The translations under genes and the position numbers were made by a program. From an uncultured Anaerolineaceae bacterium (lineage in GTDB: Bacteria > Chloroflexota > Anaerolineae > Anaerolineales > Anaerolineaceae), in the NCBI GenBank assembly GCA_937894825.1, contig CALCQT010000069.1:1-10132 (forward strand): a stretch of DNA of 10,132 nt, in the 5' to 3' direction. The notes under the pieces are model-generated. The model was not told the DNA's origin. It saw only the letters and a program-made list of their open reading frames with translations, and did not search any database. Numbering within the stretch: the stretch's first letter is position 1; every line of letters starts with the position of its first letter. Below are positions 1-5,575 of the stretch, piece after piece.

Positions 1-66
1 CAGTACCGCCGTGTCAAAGAGGAGCTTCGGGAGGCGGAATTGCCGAAAGGAGGTGAAATCAAATGA
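1..66 (+). CDS. C-terminal end of an unidentified gene (5' end outside window)
   Basis: Frame 1 is open from the window edge to a TGA at 64-66 and encodes 21 residues, starting QYRRVKEEL and ending LPKGGEIK. The stretch is charged, with many Glu, Arg and Lys residues. The stop overlaps the ATG of the next gene (ATGA at 63-66), and the strong Shine-Dalgarno AAAGGAGGTGA for that gene lies inside this frame. This is typical of two translationally coupled cistrons. Too little is visible to name a family. A short helical tail is plausible but not diagnostic. That the frame is a real gene end is inferred from the overlap geometry alone. Confidence 0.45.
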   Translation, partial: QYRRVKEELREAELPKGGEIK

Positions 67-263
67 AACGTGTTATTAACGCATCATTGGAACAAACACA
101 GCAGTTTGAAACCGAGAAGGATTATCAGGATTATATCCTCAGTCTTACCCGGAAACGTGTCAAGCACAAGGTCCTTGATAAGCAAGTCCAGTCGGACAAT
201 ACCGTTATCGTAAAAATAGTCAAAAGCTACGCCAACTACCCCGTCGATGAATCTTTGAAATAA
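63..263 (+). CDS. small protein of unknown function, paralogue of the next gene
   Basis: This gene encodes 66 residues and starts at an ATG preceded by AAAGGAGGTGA (46-56), an almost ideal ribosome binding site. The start overlaps the stop of the upstream frame by ATGA. The protein is basic and soluble, with no membrane segment, Cys pair or signal peptide. Its C-terminal half aligns without gaps to that of the gene at 301-543: residues 19-66 here against 33-80 there, with 15 identities counted by eye. Shared marks are a YQxY motif, the KHK/KYK pattern, a conserved Asp, and the hydrophobic strand TVIVKIVK. Both proteins also share an MK...L.QT..F start. The pattern suggests a small alpha/beta fold ending in a beta strand. 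I do not recognise the family. The strong ribosome binding site, the overlap and the paralogue make it very likely a real gene. Confidence 0.75.
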   Translation: MKRVINASLEQTQQFETEKDYQDYILSLTRKRVKHKVLDKQVQSDNTVIVKIVKSYANYPVDESLK

Positions 264-300
264 AGATACGGGAACTCAACCCAAATGAAAGGAAAAAAAC

Positions 301-543
301 ATGAAACAAAAAGTTCTGTCTGTTTGTTTGAACCAAACGCTTCATTTCCAATTGAAACCCGGCGTCCCTCACGATATCGCCGTCAGATCCGTCAATGCAG
401 AGTATCAAGGCTACCAGATGCTTTTAAAAAGCAACCGGACGAAGTATAAAATCATCGATGAAAAAACGTTGGACGACGGTTCGATCATCGTAAAAGTGAA
501 AAAACAATTGAACCATTACGACATAGGCGACTATCTGAACTAA
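301..543 (+). CDS. small protein of unknown function, paralogue of the preceding gene
   Basis: This gene encodes 80 residues and starts at an ATG with AAAGGA (288-293) seven bases upstream. It lies 37 bases after the 66-aa gene, so the two are probably co-transcribed. The C-terminal half repeats the pattern of that protein: YQGYQ, TKYKIID, then DDGSIIVKVKK and a final Tyr/Leu pair, in the same register to the last residue. The middle carries about 14 extra residues (roughly 18-32, including PGVPHDIAV), so the pair differ mainly by an insertion. There is no signal peptide, membrane segment or catalytic motif. The duplication suggests an ancient tandem copy that has diverged, perhaps a heteromeric pair, but the function is unknown. 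Such small tandem genes are common in integrated elements, which is only context. Confidence 0.72.
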   Translation: MKQKVLSVCLNQTLHFQLKPGVPHDIAVRSVNAEYQGYQMLLKSNRTKYKIIDEKTLDDGSIIVKVKKQLNHYDIGDYLN

Positions 544-550
544 TTTTCGT

Positions 551-937
551 TTGTCAAAACCGATAAACGGAGCGGTATGCGCGATCGAAAAGATCACGCG
601 AAGGCAGCCTGAATTTCTTGCCGGCCATAAGAAAGAACTGCTGACATTTCTTGCCGCCGAAGCGGTCATTGAATTGAAATGGCACCTGGCACAGCTCCTG
701 TCGCGCCTTTCCTGGGAACCCAACGAGTTGACCGTCATCTGGGACACGTTGATGGCCTGGGCTGAGGACAAAAAGGAAAGCAAAATCGTACGGGCCAATT
801 CCATCCAGGCTTTATTCGACCTTTCCGGACGAACCATAGACCGCCGAGAGGAACTGGAAGCTTTGCTGGATCAGGTTCAGGCTGAGAATGTCCCATCCCT
901 CAACGCAAGAATCCGCAAGTTGCGAAAAACGGGCTGA
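551..937 (+). CDS. HEAT-repeat protein fragment, probably 5'-truncated
   Basis: The frame gives 128 residues to a TGA at 935-937. The only possible start near its beginning is a TTG at 551, with no ribosome binding site, eight bases after the stop of the preceding gene. An in-frame TGA sits at 536-538. The sequence reads as two or three helical HEAT-like repeats: AVCAIEKITRRQPEFL, then HLAQLLSRLSWEP and IVRANSIQALFDLSGR. Paired amphipathic helices and a basic tail (ARIRKLRKTG) follow. It begins in the middle of a repeat unit, as in the C-terminal end of the roughly 200-residue HEAT/PBS-lyase-type proteins of Firmicutes. HEAT repeats are protein- or DNA-binding scaffolds, so no enzymatic role can be assigned. 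I infer that the 5' part was lost at about 545. Alternatively it is a short, weakly translated gene. Confidence 0.6.
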   Translation: MSKPINGAVCAIEKITRRQPEFLAGHKKELLTFLAAEAVIELKWHLAQLLSRLSWEPNELTVIWDTLMAWAEDKKESKIVRANSIQALFDLSGRTIDRREELEALLDQVQAENVPSLNARIRKLRKTG

Positions 938-978
938 TAAACATGAGAATAATGGCAAAACCGATCAGAAAAGTGAGA

Positions 979-1007
979 TTGACATGGGATAAATTCCGTA
1001 TTAATAT
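979..1007 (+). promoter_or_regulatory. sigma-A/sigma-70 type promoter of the merR gene
   Basis: TTGACA at 979-984 and TAATAT at 1002-1007 are separated by exactly 17 bases. Transcription would begin near 1014, about 32 bases before the ATG at 1046, with GAGGGA (1033-1038) as ribosome binding site. Just at the predicted start lies an 11-base dyad, CGTGT-A-ACACG (1012-1022), which could be an operator but may be chance. Unlike the MATE promoter downstream, the spacer is of normal length and carries no clear dyad. Confidence 0.75.
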
Positions 1008-1045
1008 GCGGCGTGTAACACGATAGATTCCAGAGGGACAAATCA

Positions 1046-1867
1046 ATGCCAAACAATTATGAACAGTATTTAACGACCAGTGAATTTGCCAAATTCTGTG
1101 GTGTGACAAAGTTTACATTATTCCATTACGACGAAATTGGCATCCTGAAACCTGAGATCGTTGACGATAAAGGATATCGTTTTTATTCCATACAACAGCT
1201 CTCTACGTATGACATTATTACCGTATTAAAACAGGTCGGAACACCGTTGAAGGAAATTAAAGGGTATCTCGAAAATCCGGACACGGCCTCCTTTATGGAA
1301 ATATTGGCCCAAAAGAAAATACAATTGGATGATGAGCTGAAAAAGATCAAAAGAATGCAGCAACTTTTGCAGAGCGCGATCGATGTTACAAATTATGCCA
1401 TTCAGGCGCCTGTAGCGCTGCCAAGAGTAGCGATTTGCGAAGAAGTGTACCTGATCGTTGCGAATATTTCTCAGGAAAACAGCAACCGGGAGCGAATCCA
1501 AAAGATTTATGAGCAATATCATTTTTGCGAAGAACACAACATTTTCATCGCGTTGGCCGTCGGATTTATTGTTAATAAAAAGCATATCGAAGATGGACAG
1601 TACCATCATCCGGAGTATTTTTTCTGCATTACTGACCGCATGTATGATTGCACGTTTTTGCGGATAAAACCAGCCGGTAAATATGCCATCATTGATCATA
1701 AGGGACCCCGTGAGCTTATATCGGATTCCTATGAGAAGTTAAAGGCTTACATTGCTCAAAACCATTTGGAAATCGCCGGTGATGCCTATGAATATGAAAT
1801 TTTTAACTCCCTGGCTGGTGGAAATCCCGAAAATTACATCACCGAAATAGCGGTCGCAGTGGAATAA
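1046..1867 (+). CDS. MerR-family transcriptional regulator with GyrI-like effector domain
   Basis: The 273-residue protein has the three-part layout of multidrug-sensing MerR regulators such as BmrR and BltR. Residues 8-77 form the winged-helix MerR DNA-binding domain, with the hallmarks LFHYDEIGIL (25-34) and GYRFYS (43-48). Residues 78-118 form a charged helix (ELKKIKRMQQLL), the expected antiparallel coiled coil of the dimer. Residues about 120-273 resemble the GyrI/effector-binding fold that accepts hydrophobic cationic ligands, ending with the typical EIAVAVE strand. There is no metal-site Cys pattern of the CueR/ZntR kind, so a small organic inducer is more likely. The ATG has GAGGGA seven bases upstream and a strong promoter. 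MerR regulators twist promoters with over-long spacers, and such a promoter lies ahead of the MATE gene at 3218. That gene is therefore the probable target. The ligand is unknown. Confidence 0.92.
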   Translation: MPNNYEQYLTTSEFAKFCGVTKFTLFHYDEIGILKPEIVDDKGYRFYSIQQLSTYDIITVLKQVGTPLKEIKGYLENPDTASFMEILAQKKIQLDDELKKIKRMQQLLQSAIDVTNYAIQAPVALPRVAICEEVYLIVANISQENSNRERIQKIYEQYHFCEEHNIFIALAVGFIVNKKHIEDGQYHHPEYFFCITDRMYDCTFLRIKPAGKYAIIDHKGPRELISDSYEKLKAYIAQNHLEIAGDAYEYEIFNSLAGGNPENYITEIAVAVE

Positions 1868-1924
1868 GGCTATAGTCAAGCGTTTTTATACAATTCATAT
1901 ATAAAAACACTTGACTATAGCCTT
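1866..1924. repeat. long palindrome behind merR carrying the operator-like 11-mer
   Basis: Two 25-base arms (1866-1890 and 1900-1924) are reverse complements except for one C/A mismatch, around a 9-base loop. The left arm begins inside the merR stop codon. In RNA this would fold into a strong hairpin, but no U-tract follows the right arm, so it is not a standard intrinsic terminator. The right arm contains CTTGACTATAG (1910-1920), identical to 3094-3104 in the MATE promoter, and the left arm carries its reverse complement. It may therefore be both an mRNA 3'-end stabiliser or terminator and a binding site for the adjacent MerR protein. Confidence 0.8.
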
Positions 1925-1941
1925 ACCCGATACCGTATCAT
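1911..1941 (+). promoter_or_regulatory. possible MerR-type promoter (19-bp spacer) of the Rossmann/ABM pair
   Basis: TTGACT (1911-1916) and TATCAT (1936-1941) are 19 bases apart, the over-long spacing typical of MerR-controlled promoters. The -35 lies in the right arm of the palindrome. The spacer begins ATAG as in the MATE promoter. With the same 7-3-7 geometry, TATAGCC (1916-1922) and CCCGATA (1926-1932) match as a dyad at only 4 of 7 positions. The element arrangement is seen directly. Control by the MerR protein is inferred and weaker here than at 3095. Confidence 0.45.
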
Positions 1942-1990
1942 TTTAATTTAGAAGTTTAATTTGCTTGATGAAAGTGAAAGGATGAATAAA

Positions 1991-2635
1991 ATGCGTATCT
2001 CGATCATTGGAGCCACCGGAATGGCCGGTTCCGCTCTGTTTGAAGAAGGAAAGAAAAGAAACCATGATGTCACAGCAATTGTCCGAAATGAGACCAAAGC
2101 CAGAGAGAGGTTGGGCGCGGACGCAAAACTGCTGGTAGTCAAAGATGTGTTTGACTTGACCAGGGAAGATTTAGCCGCGTCTGACGTCGTCGTCAACGCC
2201 TATGCCCCGCCGGTTACGGAGGCCTATTACCATATTGACTTCGCGGCAAAACTGGTCCATTTGTTTCGCGGAACGGAGCAACCGCGCCTGTTCTTTATCC
2301 TCGGCGCCGGCAGTCTCCTCGATAAAAATGGCGAATTGGCGTTGAAAATGCTTGAGCGTATTCCGGAAGCTGCCTCGTTTATCGAAACGCCGCGCAATCA
2401 GGTGCATGAACTCGAGCTGTTGAAATGGACAGAGAATATCAATTGGGTAGGCGTTTCACCATCGCTACAATTTATTCCAGGAGAAGCGGCGACTCCTTTA
2501 ATCGGAAAAGATCACCTCTTATTTGGAAAGAATGGTGAAGCGGTCACGACAAATAAAACAATGGCTGTTGCAATTTTTGACGAAATCGAGCGCCCTCGGT
2601 TTATTCGCGAACGGTTCACTGTGGCGAATTCCTGA
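1991..2635 (+). CDS. NAD(P)-binding Rossmann-fold protein (atypical SDR / NmrA-like)
   Basis: The 214-residue protein starts with beta strand MRISIIGATGMAGS, giving the dinucleotide-binding GxxGxxG at Gly7, Gly10 and Gly13, followed by a helix and HDVTAIVRN. DVVVNAYAPP (65-74) and FFILGAGSLL (101-110) match the fourth and fifth strands of atypical short-chain dehydrogenases of the biliverdin-reductase-B/YwnB kind. VSPSLQFIPGEA (155-166) is the family's substrate-side loop. There is no classical YxxxK pair. Reduction or redox sensing with NAD(P)H is expected, but the substrate is unknown. I chose ATG 1991 because AAAGGA lies about nine bases upstream and the fold begins there. The same frame extends to a TTG at 1961 and an ATG at 1982, both less well placed. 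It sits between the merR gene and the ABM-like gene and probably belongs to the MerR stress response. Confidence 0.85.
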   Translation: MRISIIGATGMAGSALFEEGKKRNHDVTAIVRNETKARERLGADAKLLVVKDVFDLTREDLAASDVVVNAYAPPVTEAYYHIDFAAKLVHLFRGTEQPRLFFILGAGSLLDKNGELALKMLERIPEAASFIETPRNQVHELELLKWTENINWVGVSPSLQFIPGEAATPLIGKDHLLFGKNGEAVTTNKTMAVAIFDEIERPRFIRERFTVANS

Positions 2636-2687
2636 AGCCATTTGGGCAGTCAGCAAATCATAGAATTATCATCCAATGAGGCCTCAC

Positions 2688-2990
2688 ATGACGAATTTTA
2701 TAGAAATCAAAATATTCGAAACGGCGAAGGGGTATAGCGCCCCCTATATCGAAAGATATGCTTCCAGTGAACAAGATAAACAGTTGGACGGATACCTGGG
2801 AGCGCAAATCGGCGTGGATTCCAAACCCACAGACCGGGATATCGTTTACATCATCATGACCTGGGAAAATCTGGAAAAATACGACACTTTTCTCAGGACT
2901 ACCCATAAAGAAATGCACAAGAACAGAGAAAAAGATGAACATCTTCTATCATATCGTTCAGTAAAATTTGAAACGATAAAAACCGGCTGA
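2688..2990 (+). CDS. antibiotic-biosynthesis-monooxygenase-like (ABM) small protein
   Basis: The 100-residue protein has the beta-alpha-beta pattern of dimeric alpha/beta-barrel (ABM) proteins. Strand TNFIEIKIFET is followed by a helix with SAPYIERYAS. GYLGAQIGVD (35-44) is then followed by the central strand DIVYIIMTWEN (51-61) with the typical Trp59. A helix with DTFLRTTHKEMHK (66-78) carries the family's His pattern, and a last strand (SVKFETIK) closes the fold. Relatives include quinol monooxygenases and haem-degrading IsdG types, but no haem-site residue can be assigned here. ATG 2688 is preferred because TGAGG (2677-2681) lies six bases upstream. An in-frame ATG at 2676 (104 residues) has no ribosome binding site. 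It follows the Rossmann gene by 52 bases and is probably in the same transcript. A role in quinone or electrophile metabolism is inferred. Confidence 0.75.
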   Translation: MTNFIEIKIFETAKGYSAPYIERYASSEQDKQLDGYLGAQIGVDSKPTDRDIVYIIMTWENLEKYDTFLRTTHKEMHKNREKDEHLLSYRSVKFETIKTG

Positions 2991-3094
2991 AAGAAAACCA
3001 GGTAATCCTTTAACATTTTTATCGAATTTTTGTTGCCTGACATAGTGTTAATCAAAATTTGAACGAGTCTTTTCACAAAAAACGCAAAACCCGC

Positions 3095-3125
3095 TTGACT
3101 ATAGTGTGGCACTATACCTTTTAAT
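3095..3125 (+). promoter_or_regulatory. MerR-type promoter and operator of the MATE-kinase gene
   Basis: TTGACT (3095-3100) and TTTAAT (3120-3125) are separated by a 19-base spacer. Within it lies a perfect dyad, TATAGTG (3100-3106), TGG, CACTATA (3110-3116), centred at 3108, close to the spacer centre at 3110. MerR-family activators bind exactly such dyads and realign the two promoter boxes. The regulator is most likely the product of the merR gene at 1046. TTAATA (3121-3126), with a 20-base spacer, is an alternative -10. The 11-mer CTTGACTATAG (3094-3104) recurs in the palindrome behind merR. Confidence 0.75.
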
Positions 3126-3146
3126 AAGAGGCGTTATCAAAAAAAT

Positions 3147-3176
3147 CAGCTTGCTTTCCATACGGAAGGCAAGCTG
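3147..3176. other. stem-loop in the 5' leader of the MATE-kinase gene
   Basis: Arms 3147-3159 and 3164-3176 form a 13-bp stem with one G-U pair and a 4-base loop (ATAC). It lies in the predicted leader, downstream of the MerR-type promoter and 41 bases before the ATG. No U-tract follows on the + strand, so it is not a + strand terminator. On the - strand it is followed by seven Ts (complement of 3139-3145), giving a terminator-like shape for transcription coming from the right. Roles as a leader attenuator, an RNA-stability element or a block to antisense transcription are all conceivable. Confidence 0.6.
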
Positions 3177-3217
3177 TTGAACGGTTTTATACAAACAGGT
3201 CTTATTAAGAGGAGCGT

Positions 3218-5242
3218 ATGTTAAGTCAGCCAATCGAATTCAAACAGATTAATAAACAATTTACGAAATTTGTGATTCCATCCGTTATCGGAATGGTCGT
3301 TCAATCCCTATATATTATTTTGGATGGTATTGTCGTCGGCCAGGGGTTGGGTGAAGCTGCGCTTGGCGCTATCAATATTGCATTTCCCTTCGGGATGCTC
3401 ACAGTCGCGTTGTCAATGCTAATTGGTATTGGCGGCAGTAATATCTATTCGATTTATAAAGGTCAGGGAGAGCCAGAAAAGGCAAACAATCTTTTTTGCC
3501 AGAGTCTGGCTCTTTTAGCCGCGATCGGCGCGGTATTGGCATTCGGAGGTTTTTTCTTCCGCCGGGATATCGCGGTGTTCCTGGGAGCGAATGAGGAACT
3601 TCTCCCTTCCGTTACCGCATACCTGAAATGGCTTACGCCTTTTATGCTGTTGCAGATGATCGTGATGGGAGGAGCGACTTTTATTCGTAATGACGACGCG
3701 CCCAAACTGATTATGATAGCCTCTGTTACCGGTTCTATCGTCAATGCCATTCTTGATGTCATTTTTATTCTCATTTTGGGCTATGGTATCGAGGTCTCCG
3801 CGATTACAAACGGCGTCGGCATGCTCATCGAACTCGCGTTTTACACAACCCATTTCATACGCGGACAAGGTATGCTGCGGCTTCGGAAACCAGCCTTTTA
3901 CGGCAGCGAAATCAAACGAATCTTCAGCAACGGATTTGCCACGTTTCTGATGGAATTCAGCAAGCCCACGATTACTTTCTTTTTTAATCGTGCATTAATG
4001 GGAACCGTGGGAGCGATCAGCGTGTCGGCTTTTTCTATTGTCATCTACGCCTCTTCTATCCTGAATATGATGTTGATTGGCGTCACTCAGGGGGCCCAAC
4101 CGCTCATGAGCTTTTATCACGGAAAAGGCGACCGCAAAATTTTTTCACATGTTTATAAAAAAGGCGTGCGCACCAATCTTATCATCGCGATCATTGCAGT
4201 CGGACTTTTCACCCTGTTCGGGGACAAAGTTGCGGCAATCTTCGTGTCCGGAAACCCGGAGTTGGCGTCGTTGACGGCACAAATGCTTCGTCAATTTGCG
4301 CCAGCCTATATCTTCATCGGTGTTACACTGATGAATATTCTCCTGTTCCAAACCACAGAACAGAATACGCTCGCGACACTGATTTCGTTTTTGCGCTGTA
4401 TCGGTTTTGTCCAGGTCTTTTTACTGCTTTCTTTATTTGTATTTGGCGGCAAAGGCCTTTACTTAACCTTCCTGGCCGGAGAGTTATGCCACTTTATTCT
4501 CTCGCAGGTATTAGCAAGAAAGACAAACAAACAATTGAGTATTAAGATTGTGGAAACGGAGGGTGTTTTTCATGAAGCGCCTGCAAATGGAGGCTATATC
4601 GTCACAATCAGCCGGGAATTTGCTTCCGGTGGCCGCAGTATTGGCCGCAAAGTGGCTGAAGCATTGAATGTTGCTTTTTACGATAAAGAAATTGTGGGAC
4701 TGGCTGCTGAGAAGAGCCGGTTATCTGCCGAAACCGTGGAGCAGTCGGAGGAAAAGGCGGAACAAGGCTTTCAATATGGTTTATATCTTGGGACAAAGTA
4801 TTTGCCGATTACCGATCAGGTTTTTATCGCGGAGAGCAAGGTGATCGAGGAGGTTGCTGGCAAAGGCCCTTGCGTGATCGTTGGCCGCTGTGCGGATCAT
4901 ATCCTGCGGGACAACAAAAATTGTATTCATATTTTTATTCATGCCCCTTTGGAGGAGCGGGTTCGCCGGGCTGTCGAGGATTATGGGCTGCCTGCGGAGG
5001 ATGTGGCACAAACAATTCGGAATAACGACATAGCACGGGAGAGTTACTATAACCATTATACCGGTGCGGAATGGGGCGATGCCCATCAATACCATTTGTC
5101 CATCAACAGCACCATTGGAATTGACCAGTGTGTCGAACTGATTCTCCATGCAGTCAGGACAAGCTTAGCGAAAAATCCTTCATCGAACAGTCACCTTGCC
5201 AAAGAATCATCACAAAATTTGAATGAAATTGCCACCATATAG
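3218..5242 (+). CDS. MATE-family efflux transporter fused to a cytidylate kinase-like domain
   Basis: This 674-residue two-domain protein starts at an ATG behind AAGAGGAG (3207-3214). Residues 1 to about 440 are a full-length MATE transporter with many hydrophobic segments, an early FVIPSVIGMVVQSLYIILDG and a mid-protein FSKPTITFFFNRAL. Such proteins export drugs or metabolites using Na+ or H+ gradients. After a short linker (about 445-457), residues 458-648 match the cytidylate kinase-like family. The P-loop-like ISREFASGGRSIGRK (464-478) is followed by NVAFYDKEIV, GPCVIVGRCADHIL (550-563), HIFIHAPLEERVRRAV (571-586) and SINSTIGID. This half is cytosolic. The frame is continuous, with no in-frame start codon in the linker suited to separate translation. 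The kinase-like family has few characterised members, so phosphate transfer to CMP is not assured. Control by the MerR protein is inferred from the promoter. Confidence 0.9.
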   Translation: MLSQPIEFKQINKQFTKFVIPSVIGMVVQSLYIILDGIVVGQGLGEAALGAINIAFPFGMLTVALSMLIGIGGSNIYSIYKGQGEPEKANNLFCQSLALLAAIGAVLAFGGFFFRRDIAVFLGANEELLPSVTAYLKWLTPFMLLQMIVMGGATFIRNDDAPKLIMIASVTGSIVNAILDVIFILILGYGIEVSAITNGVGMLIELAFYTTHFIRGQGMLRLRKPAFYGSEIKRIFSNGFATFLMEFSKPTITFFFNRALMGTVGAISVSAFSIVIYASSILNMMLIGVTQGAQPLMSFYHGKGDRKIFSHVYKKGVRTNLIIAIIAVGLFTLFGDKVAAIFVSGNPELASLTAQMLRQFAPAYIFIGVTLMNILLFQTTEQNTLATLISFLRCIGFVQVFLLLSLFVFGGKGLYLTFLAGELCHFILSQVLARKTNKQLSIKIVETEGVFHEAPANGGYIVTISREFASGGRSIGRKVAEALNVAFYDKEIVGLAAEKSRLSAETVEQSEEKAEQGFQYGLYLGTKYLPITDQVFIAESKVIEEVAGKGPCVIVGRCADHILRDNKNCIHIFIHAPLEERVRRAVEDYGLPAEDVAQTIRNNDIARESYYNHYTGAEWGDAHQYHLSINSTIGIDQCVELILHAVRTSLAKNPSSNSHLAKESSQNLNEIATI

Positions 5243-5575
5243 ATGGTGTAAATCAAAGTGAGGCATGGGCGTCAAAAGCCGGATCTCCATTGGTATCGTA
5301 TTAGCGGGAAAGGAACTGTGTAGGGGCAACCCTCATCCAGAAAGGTTTTTCTTCCCCGAATATGCACACTTATCGAAATCTTACTTTTGATGTCCCAATC
5401 AGTCAGGTCCGCTCTCACGAATTAGCCAGGACACGGCGCGCGCGATATCGCGAAACCATTTTGAACCGTAAATTATTGGCTAAGAAGTTGACAATTTATT
5501 CCCTCATCGGATATCATGGAGCTACAAAATATAGACGCATCAAAAACTTTTCAACCAACAATTTAAGGAGTAACT
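5243..5575. other. 333-base gap without a convincing gene
   Basis: The left part holds a weak 6-bp hairpin around the preceding stop (5233-5248) and no U-tract terminator. A 12-base perfect palindrome, CGCGATATCGCG (5441-5452), could be an operator for the following operon. The right part contains the promoter at 5488-5517. A frame open from 5362 runs across the promoter and into the next gene with no ribosome binding site, so it is not called. No tRNA, repeat array or transposon end was seen. Confidence 0.6.
5488..5517 (+). promoter_or_regulatory. promoter of the peptide-transport operon
   Basis: TTGACA (5488-5493) and TATCAT (5512-5517) are separated by 18 bases. The predicted transcription start is near 5524, about 52 bases before the ATG at 5576. 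The palindrome CGCGATATCGCG at 5441-5452 lies some 36 bases upstream of the -35, where an activator or repressor could bind. The regulator is unknown. Confidence 0.6.

Noticed and set aside
1961..1990. TTG start at 1961 or ATG at 1982 for the Rossmann protein
   Set aside because: The ribosome binding site AAAGGA and the start of the first beta strand fit ATG 1991. The extra residues are polar and outside the fold.
2999..3041. Distant inverted match CAGGTAA/TTGCCTG after the ABM gene
   Set aside because: It is seven bases with a G-U pair around a loop of about 29 bases and no U-tract, compatible with chance.
3121..3208. TTAATAAG (3121-3128) and CTTATTAA (3201-3208) as a leader hairpin hiding the ribosome binding site
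   Set aside because: The left arm overlaps the -10 and lies upstream of the predicted transcription start, so it would not be in the RNA.
4781..5149. - strand frame of 122 codons inside the kinase-like domain
   Set aside because: It is antisense to a well-supported coding domain and has no family pattern. The same applies to the - strand frames at 3515-3868, 8456-8950 and 9592-10062.
5233..5248. CACCAT/ATGGTG hairpin over the MATE-kinase stop codon
   Set aside because: The stem has only 6 bp and no U-tract, so it is too weak to call a terminator.
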